Source: Parerythrobacter lacustris (lineage in GTDB: Bacteria > Pseudomonadota > Alphaproteobacteria > Sphingomonadales > Sphingomonadaceae). Taken from it: 64,000 nt of DNA. The notes under the pieces are model-generated. The model searched no databases, had not been told where the DNA came from, and worked only from the letters and a program-made list of their open reading frames with translations. Positions 33,383-42,575 of the stretch are shown here, in pieces (the stretch's first letter is position 1; every line of letters starts with the position of its first letter). The stretch covers positions 62,001-126,000 of the forward strand of contig NZ_JANKHH010000007.1 in assembly GCF_024626475.1 (NCBI RefSeq), in the 5' to 3' direction. A program made the translations under genes and the position numbers.

Positions 33383-36249
33383 CAGAAGGTTATCCGCACG
33401 CCGCCCTTCATCGTCCAGCTGTATTCCTCATACTGGTATAGGTTCTGGCTGCCCGAGAGGTTGTTGTAAGCAAAGTACTTCGCGTTGTTGATGTTCACCC
33501 ATTCGTAGAACACGCGGATATTGTCGCTGACCTTGAGCTTGGCGCTGAAATCGAGCTGGAAGTGATCGTCCACATAGCGATCGGTTGCCGGATCGTCGGT
33601 GAGCTCGTCGAGATAGCTGTCGCGATAGGTGCCGGAAAGGCGCAGGCTGATCGGCCCCTTCTCGTAACCCAGCACGCCGTTGAATGTGTGCTTCGACGAG
33701 GCAGGCAGCGGAATGTCGCGGAAGCTGGTCACATTGGCCAGATCGGTGAACGACCCGTCGGGCACGGTTCCGTTGGCATCGGTGAAAGTATAGTTGGCCT
33801 GCACCAGGAAGCCCGATAACAAGCCCGGCAGGAAGTCGAAGCTCTGCGAAAAGCCGAGTTCCACGCCGAAGATGTCGCCGCTTTCACCGTTGATCGGGAT
33901 CACCGCCTCATCGAACGCGATGCCGTTGAAGGTGCCGGGAGTGTCGACTTCGACGTCGACGATGAAATTCTTCACATCCTTGTAGAACACTGCCGCCGTG
34001 ATCGCGCCATTGTTCGACAGGTAGTATTCGAACGAGGCATCGAGGTTCCAGGCCCGGTAGGGCACCAGAGCCGGGTTGCCGAATTCGCCTTCGATCTCGT
34101 CGTCGTCATTGACTTCAACCGCAAAGCGCGGGGCGAGGCGCGAGAGCTTGGGGCGCACGAGGCTGCGATAGCCCGCCAGCCGCACGATCAGATCGTCGGC
34201 CGCTTCCCACCGGACATTGAGGCTGGGCAGCCAGTCGGTGTAGTCCTTCTCGAACGCAACCGGAGTGACGATAACCGTATCGTCGGTCGCGGTTGTGCCG
34301 TTAGGCAGCGTCGAGTCTTCTTCGAACAGGGTGACGTTGTTGCCCAGAATGTCGTTGCGGGTGTTTTCCACCCGGACGCCGCCGATGACCCGCAGCCGGT
34401 CGGTCTCGTAGCGGCCGAGCAGATATCCTGCGAGAATGTCTTCATCGACGCTGTAGTCTTCGACTGCGCTGTCGAACTGGCTGTCGATTTCCTGCAGCTC
34501 GAAATTGGCGAAATTCGCTAGGAAGAAATCGCGAGTCTCGGTGAACCCGGCGACCGGCGAAATGTCGGTCAGGCGGTATGTCTGGCCACGTCCGAGCACA
34601 TCGGCGAGGGTGAAATCGCCAGGCCCGTCGTACTCGTAGAATTCTACGGTCTTGTTGTAGCTCTTCTGCCGCCAGCGACCCTTGAAACCTGCCTGGACGG
34701 TGAACGTGCCGCTTTCGAGATAGGATTCGCGACCGATATCGAACTTGGCCGACCATTCCTCGTCCTGTGCGTCGCTCAGAGCCGTAAACTCGATGTCGTT
34801 GAGCTCATAGGCCGAAGGATCGTTGAAATCGCCGTTCACCCCGCCAACCTGTTGGTACAGGGGAACGCGCGGGTCCGAGTAGTCGAACTGGATGATCAGC
34901 CCATCATCATCGAAACGGTTGCGGAAATCAGCCGGATCGATCGACCCGTTTTCGCGCTCGGTCGCCTTGGCATAGCTGACCGAATACTCAGCAAACCAGT
35001 TATTCCACCGGCTCTCGCCACCGCCGACAATCGAGTAGATCCGTTGGCGTTCGAAACGATCCTTGATGTCGCGCTCGACCTGGATGCGCTCATCGGTATC
35101 GTCGAAAGTGGCGGTGTTGCCGCTTTGCGAGCTCGGCCCGTTGTCCTCGAAATTTCCGAGGTCGAAATTGGTCCGGCGGCGGAACTCCTGATCGTCGAAC
35201 TGGCTCCACACGCCCTTGAGGTAGAGCTCGGTGCTCTCGCCAACGCGGGCATCGAAGCCGAGAGTCGCGCTGATCCGTTCGCGCTCGACGTCATAGTCGC
35301 GGTACTGGATTTCCAGCGGAACCGGACCAGCGCCGAAATCGTCCCAGCCATCGGCTTCGATATTGTCGGTTTCAAATTCGCGCTTGTAGTAGGAAACGCC
35401 ACCCGAAACGCCGAAATTGTCGGTCAGCCTGGTCGCGAAATCGACGCTGCCCTTCGGCGTGACGTTATCGACATAGTCGTTGTAGCTGCCTTCGACCTTG
35501 ACCGAGAACAGGCTCTTCTGGCGGTCGAACGCGCTGGTCGTTTCGATCTCGACCGACGCGCCGATCGTGTCGCCGTCCATGTCGGGAGTGAGCGATTTCT
35601 TCACTTCAATCGATTCGATGATGTCGGACGATATAACGTCGAGCGCCACCGAACGTACGTCGCTTTCGGGTGAGGGGAGGCGCACGCCGTTGAGCGAAGT
35701 CGAGTTGAGTTCGGGGTCGAGCCCGCGAACCGACACGAAGCGGCCTTCGCCCTGGTCATTGAGCACGTTGATGCCCGGCAGGCGGCGAAGCGATTCGGCG
35801 ACGTTCTGGTCGGGGAACTGGCCGATGGCGTCGCGTGTGAGCACATCCGACACGCCGTCTGCCGCGCGCTTGCGGTTGAGCGCGCTCGACAGGTTGGCGC
35901 TCTGGCCGATGACGAGTATCTGACCTGCACGATCGCCACCGAGCTCAATCGCGACCGACACCACACCAGTCTCGCCGACGCTGACTTTGCGCTGGACGGT
36001 TTCCGCCCCGACATAGCTGACTTCAAGGGTGTACTCGCCTGCCGGAACATCGGCGAAGTAGAACGAACCGTCACGCGCAGCGCTGGCGACCCGCCCAAGT
36101 TCGACCAGACGGACCTCTGCCGACTGAAGGGCGACAGTGCCCGATGCGTCGATGACGCTGCCTGCGATTTCGCCGGCAAAAGCCGGTGCCGAGAGACCCA
36201 TGGCGATGGCCGAAACGGCAGCGCCGAGAAGCAGTTTGTTCGTGATCAT
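33382..36249 (-). CDS. TonB-dependent receptor linked to phytase
   Basis: 955 residues. A signal peptide (cleaved after APAFA) is followed by a carboxypeptidase-regulatory-like beta domain (residues about 25-105), then the plug with LPGINVLNDQGEGRFVSVRGLDPELNSTSLNGVRLPS, and a 22-strand barrel ending in the typical aromatic WTMKGGVRITF. It belongs to the long sphingomonad/Caulobacter receptor type used for nutrient uptake across the outer membrane. Its stop overlaps the phytase start by one base, so phytate or its products are the likely ligand. The 130-base gap upstream presumably carries the promoter. Confidence 0.93.
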   Translation of the reverse strand: MITNKLLLGAAVSAIAMGLSAPAFAGEIAGSVIDASGTVALQSAEVRLVELGRVASAARDGSFYFADVPAGEYTLEVSYVGAETVQRKVSVGETGVVSVAIELGGDRAGQILVIGQSANLSSALNRKRAADGVSDVLTRDAIGQFPDQNVAESLRRLPGINVLNDQGEGRFVSVRGLDPELNSTSLNGVRLPSPESDVRSVALDVISSDIIESIEVKKSLTPDMDGDTIGASVEIETTSAFDRQKSLFSVKVEGSYNDYVDNVTPKGSVDFATRLTDNFGVSGGVSYYKREFETDNIEADGWDDFGAGPVPLEIQYRDYDVERERISATLGFDARVGESTELYLKGVWSQFDDQEFRRRTNFDLGNFEDNGPSSQSGNTATFDDTDERIQVERDIKDRFERQRIYSIVGGGESRWNNWFAEYSVSYAKATERENGSIDPADFRNRFDDDGLIIQFDYSDPRVPLYQQVGGVNGDFNDPSAYELNDIEFTALSDAQDEEWSAKFDIGRESYLESGTFTVQAGFKGRWRQKSYNKTVEFYEYDGPGDFTLADVLGRGQTYRLTDISPVAGFTETRDFFLANFANFELQEIDSQFDSAVEDYSVDEDILAGYLLGRYETDRLRVIGGVRVENTRNDILGNNVTLFEEDSTLPNGTTATDDTVIVTPVAFEKDYTDWLPSLNVRWEAADDLIVRLAGYRSLVRPKLSRLAPRFAVEVNDDDEIEGEFGNPALVPYRAWNLDASFEYYLSNNGAITAAVFYKDVKNFIVDVEVDTPGTFNGIAFDEAVIPINGESGDIFGVELGFSQSFDFLPGLLSGFLVQANYTFTDANGTVPDGSFTDLANVTSFRDIPLPASSKHTFNGVLGYEKGPISLRLSGTYRDSYLDELTDDPATDRYVDDHFQLDFSAKLKVSDNIRVFYEWVNINNAKYFAYNNLSGSQNLYQYEEYSWTMKGGVRITF

Positions 36250-36380
36250 TGGAGTGCCCCATCCAGATTGGTTGAGGCGCGACTAGAACCGGCGTGTGAC
36301 AGCAAAACGAAGCAATGGTGACCGAATGAAGAATCGCGTTGCAGTGGCGTGACAATCCACCGCGAAAGCGATGCTGGCGG

Positions 36381-36797
36381 CTATTCGCCCGCCAGGTGCA
36401 GCGCAACCTCGCGCCGGTAGGCCTGCGCGCGGTGCTCGACGAGGAAGACGCCCTGCCAGGTGCCAAGCATCATCGCGCCGTCTTCGATCGGAATCGCCAG
36501 CGAGACCCCGGTCAACGCTGTCTTGAGATGCGCGGGCATATCGTCCGGCCCCTCGTCGTCATGCTCGTATTGAACGCCTTGCGGCGCGAGCCGGTCGAGC
36601 CAGCGCAGCATGTCGCGCCGCACGGCGGGGGAGGCGTTCTCGGTGATCACCAGCGAGGCCGAGGTGTGGCGGCACAGCGCGGTCAGCAGCCCGGTGCGGA
36701 TGCCGGTCCCGGCGATCCACGCGGCGATGTCGCGGGTGATCTCGTGCATGCCGGGGCCGGAGGTGGGGATGGTGAGGGTATGCGTGTGGTGGGGCAT
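36381..36797 (-). CDS. YjbQ family protein (UPF0047)
   Basis: 138 residues matching YjbQ/UPF0047: THTLTIPTSGPGMHEITRDI, LCRHTSASLVITENA (His-Thr-Ser-Ala-Ser block), YEHDDEGPDDMPAHLKTALTG and MMLGTWQGVFLVEHR. Some members can substitute weakly for thiamine-phosphate synthase, but the natural role is unknown. It starts nine bases after the HEAT-repeat gene, so the two are an operon. The 36250-36380 gap downstream is the TonB receptor leader. Confidence 0.9.
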   Translation of the reverse strand: MPHHTHTLTIPTSGPGMHEITRDIAAWIAGTGIRTGLLTALCRHTSASLVITENASPAVRRDMLRWLDRLAPQGVQYEHDDEGPDDMPAHLKTALTGVSLAIPIEDGAMMLGTWQGVFLVEHRAQAYRREVALHLAGE

Positions 36798-36806
36798 GAC
36801 CGGTCG

Positions 36807-38573
36807 TCAATCGCAGCCGGCGGCAGCGTCCAGCGGGGTCCCGTCCTCCGCGATGCGGAAATCGCCTGCGCCCGTGGTGACGATAGCCGTGCGGTCGGCC
36901 CTCAGCACCAGCTGGTAGGGGCTGGCGGGCAGGCGGATGACCCGCTCCACCGCGAGGCTGCGCAGGTCGACGACACGGAGGTTGCCCTGGTCGAGACCCA
37001 GATGCGACAGTCCGGCGGCGACATAGAGCTTGCCCTCCATCTCCCACAGGAAATCGACCTGTTCGCGCACGATGGTGCGCGGCGCGCCGGCTTCCGGCAA
37101 AAGGACGAGCCCGCCGCCGAATTCGCCGCCGTTGAAGGCGATAAGGTCGCCGCGATGATGCGGGTAGATCGCCGTCACCCGGCCCTGGACGAACTCGACC
37201 GGGATGTGCTGGCGGACCGCGCGGTAGCGGGTTTCGGACACAGGAGCGAAGTCGATCCGGCTGACGCCCCTGGCCGGGAACCGGATGCGCCCGGCGGGAT
37301 CGCTTCGCAGTGTGATGTCCTTCCCGGCGATGCGGCAGCGCTGATCCGCTTCATCGCCTGCCCAGCGAACGTCGCTGAGGAAACGCAGCACATCTTCGTC
37401 TGGCACCACCGGGCCCTGCGGCTCGCTCTCCGGCAGACCGAACACCCCGCCTGAGAGAGCGTTCAGCCCGCGCCGGGCGTTGTTGCGCACGCCCCTGTGC
37501 CAATGGCTCGCTGCCAATCGTTCGAGCAAGGGGCGCGCTTCCGCTGCTTGCAGCCGGCCGAGCGCTTCGGCGGTGTTATAGGCGAGCAGCCAATCGTCGC
37601 GCAGGTCGGGCTCCTGCGCGACCAGCGCGGAAGCCTGGTCTGCCGCACCGATCCGGCCCAGAGCGAGCGCGGCAGCGGCGCGCACCTCGGGATCGAGCCG
37701 AGGGTCGAGGAAGCGCGCGATCGATGGTCCGGCCGATCTCGCCTGCTCCCCGAAGCGCGAGATTTCCGTGATCGGATAGATCGGTGCAAAGGCTTCCTCG
37801 TCCCGCGCAAGCGCTTCGACATCGAGCGCGTCGAGGCGGGCGATGCGAAGCGCCAGGCCCATCGGGTGTTGCCGCGCGAGAAGATAGGTCTCGGCGGTGT
37901 AGCGGGCTTTGTCCGTCGCGCCGTTTGCTGCCAGATCGGCCATGGTGTCGCCGAAAAGGCCGATCGTAGGGGTCCTGCGGTTCGCCAGCAATGGATCCTC
38001 CATGGCATCGAACAAGGCGAGGATCCCGTCGCAGGGCTTGCCATCGGCGCTCCGCCGGCAGCGCTCGATCCGGTCGAGCAGCAGTGGCTGGAGTCGCTCC
38101 GGCCCGAAGAACGGCAGAGCGAAGAAGATCTGCGAATTGCTCCCGGTCCCGGGATCGCGCTCGAAATCGGCCCATAGCAGTTCGAGCGCCGCATCGGTGC
38201 GGGTGGTGGCGATTGGGACGATCAGCCAGCCGTTGCGGCGACCCGAACCGTAGTTCCAACCGGCGAGCAGCGCCTCGTAGTGGCGCGGATCGATGTCGCG
38301 GAACGAATGGAGCAGATATCCGGCATCCTCCCGTATGCGCCCATCGGGATCGACCAGCAGCGGCAGCAGGGCGACGACCGCATCGTCGCCGAATGCGGTG
38401 ATCCGCTCCTTCGCCGGAATATCGGTCCCGTTGACGCGGATCGCGGGGTCGCGGACCTCGGCGATGCATTGTTCGAGCGTGAGGCACTGGGCCGTCTTCT
38501 GCTGCGCCGAGGCCGGCGAGGCAAAGAGGGCGGCAAGCGCCACCACCGCCAGTCGTCTGAAAGAACCCTGCAT
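36807..38573 (-). CDS. HEAT-repeat secreted protein of unknown function
   Basis: 588 residues with a Sec signal peptide (cleaved after SPASA). The middle shows helical HEAT-type repeats (ARFLDPRLDPEVRAAAALALGRIGAADQASALVAQE..., LLAYNTAEALGRLQAAEARPLLERLAASH). The C-terminal 200 residues look like beta blades (GEFGGGLVLLPEAG, EMEGKLYVAAGLSHLG, VVDLRSLAVERVIRLPASP), possibly a partial propeller. It is probably periplasmic and used for protein interaction. No catalytic motif is visible. Nothing in the neighbours fixes its role. Confidence 0.72.
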   Translation of the reverse strand: MQGSFRRLAVVALAALFASPASAQQKTAQCLTLEQCIAEVRDPAIRVNGTDIPAKERITAFGDDAVVALLPLLVDPDGRIREDAGYLLHSFRDIDPRHYEALLAGWNYGSGRRNGWLIVPIATTRTDAALELLWADFERDPGTGSNSQIFFALPFFGPERLQPLLLDRIERCRRSADGKPCDGILALFDAMEDPLLANRRTPTIGLFGDTMADLAANGATDKARYTAETYLLARQHPMGLALRIARLDALDVEALARDEEAFAPIYPITEISRFGEQARSAGPSIARFLDPRLDPEVRAAAALALGRIGAADQASALVAQEPDLRDDWLLAYNTAEALGRLQAAEARPLLERLAASHWHRGVRNNARRGLNALSGGVFGLPESEPQGPVVPDEDVLRFLSDVRWAGDEADQRCRIAGKDITLRSDPAGRIRFPARGVSRIDFAPVSETRYRAVRQHIPVEFVQGRVTAIYPHHRGDLIAFNGGEFGGGLVLLPEAGAPRTIVREQVDFLWEMEGKLYVAAGLSHLGLDQGNLRVVDLRSLAVERVIRLPASPYQLVLRADRTAIVTTGAGDFRIAEDGTPLDAAAGCD

Positions 38574-38805
38574 GGGTCGAGACTAGCCGCAACGCCCGGT
38601 AGGACAAACGATGATTTTCCTACACGGGTTTCGCCTGCTATCGTCCAGGGGTTCGGGCACGCTTCGTCAGGCCCGGGACAGGCTCTTTCTCCGCGTTGAT
38701 CTTCACCGGCTAGCTAGGCCGAAATGCGGATGGCAGCGGTGTCCATGACAATTGCGTGCCGGACGACGTTTTGGTGTCGCCTTTGTGTCGCCTTTCGTTC
38801 GCGTG

Positions 38806-40197
38806 CTAGGCTGGCACGCCGAACAGGTCGTGCGCGTCCGACTCCTCGATCTCGGCATCGATGATAGCGCCCGGCTTCAGCGTAGCGGCGACATTGCGCA
38901 GGTAGACCGCGCCGTCGATCTCGGGCGCGTCGGCCTGGCTCCGGCCGGTCGCGCCGATATCGCCGTCTTCGTCCGCCTCGCCGACCTCGTCGATAATGAC
39001 GGAAATGGTCCGGCCGACCTTGGCCGCGAGCTTGGCGGCGCTGATCCGCTCGGTGACTTCCATCACCCGGGCGTAGCGCTCCTCCTTGATTTCCTCGGGC
39101 ACATGATCGGGCAGGGCGTTGGCCTGCGCACCTTCGACCGGCTCGAACCGGAACGCCCCGACGCGGTCGAGCTGCGCTTCTTCCAGCCAGTCGAGCAGGT
39201 AGCGGAAATCGTCCTCGGTCTCGCCGGGAAAGCCGACGACGAAGCTGGAGCGGATGGCGATGTCGGGGCAGATGTCGCGCCAGTTCCTCAGCCGCTCGAG
39301 CACTTTTGCTTCATTTGCCGGGCGCTTCATCCGCTTGAGGACGGACGGGCTGGCGTGCTGGAACGGGATGTCGAGATAGGGCGTCAGCAACCCCTCCGCC
39401 ATCAGCGGGATCACCGCGTCGACATGGGGGTAGGGGTAGACATAGTGCAGCCGGACCCACGGCTGTTCGCCTTCTGGGGTGCGCAATTGGCCTAGTTCAC
39501 GGGCGAGGTCGGTCATATGCGCGCGGACCTCGCGGCCCTTCCACGTCTTCGCCTCATGGCGGGTGTCCACGCCATAGGCGCTGGTATCCTGGCTGATGAC
39601 CAGCAGCTCCTTGGTTCCCGCCGCGACCAGCTTCTCCGCCTCGCGCAGCACCGCGTCGATCCGGCGGCTGGCGAGCTTGCCGCGCAGCTGCGGGATGATG
39701 CAGAAGGCGCAGGAGTGGTTGCAGCCCTCCGAGATCTTGAGATAGCTGTAGTGGCGCGGGGTCAGCTTGATATCGGGCTGCGGGATCAGGTCGACGAACG
39801 GCCCCTGGCTCGGCGGGGCGTGGATATGCACCGCCTCGACCACCTGCTCGTACTGGTGCGCCCCGGTGATCGCGAGCACCTGCGGATGCGCAGCGCGGAT
39901 AGCATCGGCTTCCTCGCCCATGCAGCCGGTGACGATCACGCGGCCGTTTTCGGCGATCGCCTCGCCGATCGCGGCAAGGCTCTCTTCCTTGGCGGAATCG
40001 AGAAAGCCGCAGGTGTTGACCAGCACCACGTCGGCCCCGGCATAGTCGGGGCTCATTGCGTAGCCGTCGGCGCGCAGCCGGGTCAGGATGCGTTCGGAAT
40101 CGACCAGCGCCTTGGGGCAGCCGAGGGAAACCATCCCTACGCGTTTTTGTGGGCCAACCTTCTTCTGGTCGGGGATCGGGGCGGTGACAGTGCTCAT
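38806..40197 (-). CDS. rimO: Ribosomal protein S12 methylthiotransferase RimO
   Basis: Adds a methylthio group to Asp-89 of ribosomal protein S12, using two [4Fe-4S] clusters. The 463-residue product has the MTTase domain ([35 protein letters not shown]), the radical-SAM CxxxCxxC as CNHSCAFC near residue 160, [20 protein letters not shown], and a C-terminal TRAM domain ([12 protein letters not shown]...). The family length is about 440. It is divergent from the DUF1761 gene, with a 72-base gap. Confidence 0.96.
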   Translation of the reverse strand: MSTVTAPIPDQKKVGPQKRVGMVSLGCPKALVDSERILTRLRADGYAMSPDYAGADVVLVNTCGFLDSAKEESLAAIGEAIAENGRVIVTGCMGEEADAIRAAHPQVLAITGAHQYEQVVEAVHIHAPPSQGPFVDLIPQPDIKLTPRHYSYLKISEGCNHSCAFCIIPQLRGKLASRRIDAVLREAEKLVAAGTKELLVISQDTSAYGVDTRHEAKTWKGREVRAHMTDLARELGQLRTPEGEQPWVRLHYVYPYPHVDAVIPLMAEGLLTPYLDIPFQHASPSVLKRMKRPANEAKVLERLRNWRDICPDIAIRSSFVVGFPGETEDDFRYLLDWLEEAQLDRVGAFRFEPVEGAQANALPDHVPEEIKEERYARVMEVTERISAAKLAAKVGRTISVIIDEVGEADEDGDIGATGRSQADAPEIDGAVYLRNVAATLKPGAIIDAEIEESDAHDLFGVPA

Positions 40198-40269
40198 AAT
40201 CGCGCGGCCCCTACACCCGCAGGCGTGTTTGCGCTAGGATTTGTGCCGGGTCGCAAAGAGGAGGGGAAC

Positions 40270-40680
40270 ATGGATATCTCTGCAGTGAACTGGATCGGCG
40301 TGGTGGTCGCGGCGCTCGCCGGGTTTCTCGTCGGCGGAATCTGGTACGGGCCGGTGATGGGCAAGCGCTGGATGGGCGCAGTCGGGCTGTCCGAAGAGCA
40401 GATCAAGCAAGGCAATATGGCGGCGATCTACGGCGGGGCCTTCGCCTTCTCGCTGCTCGCCAGCTGGACGCTCGCGCATACCTTCGCGACCTACGGGCAA
40501 GATCTGTCGGTTGCGGTCAAGGTGCTGACCGCCTTCGGCGTCGCGCTCGGCTTCATCGTGCCGGCGATCGGCACCAACTATCTGTTCAGCCAGAAGTCGA
40601 AGGCACTGTTCTTCATCGATGCGAGCTACTGGCTGCTGTTCTACATCGCGATGGGTCTGGTGCACGCCTACCTGCCGTAA
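40270..40680 (+). CDS. DUF1761 membrane protein
   Basis: 136 residues with four membrane helices and the DUF1761 opening NWIGVVVAALAGFLVGGIWYGPVMGKRWMG. The later helices are AIYGGAFAFSLLASWTLAHTF, TAFGVALGFIVPAIGTNYLF and ALFFIDASYWLLFYIAMGLVHAYL. Function is unknown for the family. A GAGGAGGGG site precedes the ATG. It converges with the K+ channel gene. Confidence 0.9.
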   Translation: MDISAVNWIGVVVAALAGFLVGGIWYGPVMGKRWMGAVGLSEEQIKQGNMAAIYGGAFAFSLLASWTLAHTFATYGQDLSVAVKVLTAFGVALGFIVPAIGTNYLFSQKSKALFFIDASYWLLFYIAMGLVHAYLP

Positions 40681-40701
40681 GCGCCCGGGCGGGCGCAGCG
40701 G

Positions 40702-41796
40702 TCAGTGCTGGCCGTTGTGCCCGTCGCCGCGCACTTCGCCCGATTCGGTCGCGATGATCTCGACGATGACATCACCCGGCTGGAGCATGTGACATTCGTC
40801 TTCCCAGAAGCCGATGGCCCGCCCGTCACGATAGACGCGCAGCCCCCGTCCGCCCGATTTGAGCGTTTCGATCGAGCACCCGGCCTCTTCCGCCGTGATT
40901 TCGCGCTCGACCAGTTGCACCCGGCCCGAAACCGAGGCGAGATCGGCAAGGTATTCGGCGATATGCGCGCCGTTGACGCTCCCGGCGAGCAGCAGCCCGG
41001 TGAAGCGCACCGGGTTGATTACGTTGTTCGCCCCTGCTTGTCGCGCGAGCAGCTCGTTGTCGTCGGCGCGCACGACCACGCTGATCGGCACATCGGGCGC
41101 GAGGTGGCGGACGGTGAGCACGATCAGGATCGAGGAGTCGTCGCGCCCGGCGGAAACCAGCACGGCCTGCGCCTTGCTGATGCGCACCGCCTCCAGCGTC
41201 TCGTCGCGGGTGGCGTCGCCAGCCAAGACGTTGCAGCCGAGCTTCTCCGCTTCGGTCAGGCGTTCCTCGCTCGGGTCGATCACCACGATACAGCTCGGAT
41301 CGGTGCCCCGTTCGATCAGTTCGGCCACGCTTTCGGAGCCGGAAACCCCGTAGCCCAGGACGACAATGTGATCGGTGAGCTGTTTCTGGATGCGGGCCAT
41401 GCGCCATTTCTCCCAGCTGCGCTTGATGATGAAACTATAGGCCGCGCCGACGAAGATGAAGAGCACGGCAATGCGGACTGGGGTGACGATGACCGCCTCG
41501 ATCAGGCGCGACCGGTCGCTGATCGGGGCAATATCGCCGAACCCGGTGGTGGTGACGGAGATCATGGTGAAATAAACCACGTCGAGGAAGCTGACATGGC
41601 CGTCGTAGTGATCAACCAGCCCTTCGCGATCCCACCAGTGGATCATGATCACGAACAACAACAGGAACAACGCCAGCGCCATGCGGATGCCGAGGTCGCC
41701 CCATACGGGCACCTTGACCGCACGGCGCAGCGGCTGGAACTTCTGGGTCTTGCCCCGCTTGCCCGCGCCCGACGCGCTGTCGTTTCGCCTTGCCAT
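40702..41796 (-). CDS. Potassium channel protein with RCK/TrkA domains
   Basis: 364 residues. After a basic N-terminus it has two membrane helices (about residues 30-50 and 95-120) around a pore loop with TVTTTGFGDIAP, a TVGYG-type selectivity filter in which Tyr is Phe. A TrkA-N/RCK Rossmann domain follows (IVVLGYGVSGSESVAELIERG, VIDPSEERLTEAEKLGCNVLAGDAT), then a TrkA-C domain ending GDVIVEII. Likely gated by nucleotide or Ca2+ and acting in K+ homeostasis. The start is ATG 41796; the longer frame begins inside the nlpD-like gene and is not used. Seven bases separate it from that gene. Confidence 0.92.
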   Translation of the reverse strand: MARRNDSASGAGKRGKTQKFQPLRRAVKVPVWGDLGIRMALALFLLLFVIMIHWWDREGLVDHYDGHVSFLDVVYFTMISVTTTGFGDIAPISDRSRLIEAVIVTPVRIAVLFIFVGAAYSFIIKRSWEKWRMARIQKQLTDHIVVLGYGVSGSESVAELIERGTDPSCIVVIDPSEERLTEAEKLGCNVLAGDATRDETLEAVRISKAQAVLVSAGRDDSSILIVLTVRHLAPDVPISVVVRADDNELLARQAGANNVINPVRFTGLLLAGSVNGAHIAEYLADLASVSGRVQLVEREITAEEAGCSIETLKSGGRGLRVYRDGRAIGFWEDECHMLQPGDVIVEIIATESGEVRGDGHNGQH

Positions 41797-41803
41797 TACC
41801 CGG

Positions 41804-42571
41804 TCAGCGTTGGGGGAGCTTCTTGGCCGGGTCAACCGGCTCATTGTCCTTGAGGATGTCGAAGTGGAGCTCGGGCCGGGTGGCGCTGCCCGTGCTGCCT
41901 GCAAGGCCGATCCGTTCTCCGCTGCGCACGAGATCGCCCAGCTTCACTGTGATGCGCGAGAGGTGGCCGTAGCGCGTGCGCCAGCCGTTGCCATGGTCGA
42001 TCACCACCAGCCGTCCGAACCGGCCCGAGTCCGCCTGCGCATAGACCACCCGCCCGCCGGCCGAGGCGCGCACCATGTCACCGGTCTTGACCGCGATATC
42101 GATCCCCTCGTGGCCCTTGTCATCCTTGCGCTGGAACCCGGCCAGCACCGCGCCATCGTGCGGACGGCGGAAATAGGGCTCGGTGCGCGCCGGGGCCGGG
42201 CGTTCGGGGGCGGCGATCACCGCCGGGATGATCAGCCGCTGGCCGAGCTTGACGGCGTAGGGCGGCTGCATGCCGTTGGCGATGGCGATATTCTCGAACG
42301 GGACGCCGTAACGCCGCCCGATCGACAGGCCGGTATCGCCCTCCTTGACGATGTGTATTTTCTGCCGGGGAATGACGAGCTTCTGCCCGCGCCGCACCTC
42401 GTAGGGGTCCTGCAACCCGTTGGCGGCGATGATCATCTCCTTCGGCACTCCGGCGCGATTGGCGATGCCGCTCAGCGTCTCGCCTTCGGTCACCACGTGC
42501 TCGGTCTCGGTCGCGGGGTCGCCGGCGGCAAGCAGCAGCGGCAAGAGGGCGATCAGTGCGAGACGTTTCAT
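41804..42571 (-). CDS. NlpD-like LysM / LytM (M23) protein
   Basis: 255 residues with a signal peptide (MKRLALIALLPLLLAAG), two LysM peptidoglycan-binding repeats (HVVTEGETLSGIANRAGVP..., IHIVKEGDTGLSIGRRYGVP...) and a LytM/M23 domain. Zinc ligands are seen in HEGID and the last His of ELHFD; YGHLS is present. However, the first His of the usual HxH is Glu (RPELHF), so it is probably a non-enzymatic amidase activator like NlpD rather than an endopeptidase. It follows surE after four bases, the classical surE-nlpD order. Confidence 0.9.
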   Translation of the reverse strand: MKRLALIALLPLLLAAGDPATETEHVVTEGETLSGIANRAGVPKEMIIAANGLQDPYEVRRGQKLVIPRQKIHIVKEGDTGLSIGRRYGVPFENIAIANGMQPPYAVKLGQRLIIPAVIAAPERPAPARTEPYFRRPHDGAVLAGFQRKDDKGHEGIDIAVKTGDMVRASAGGRVVYAQADSGRFGRLVVIDHGNGWRTRYGHLSRITVKLGDLVRSGERIGLAGSTGSATRPELHFDILKDNEPVDPAKKLPQR

Positions 42572-42575
42572 CGGA

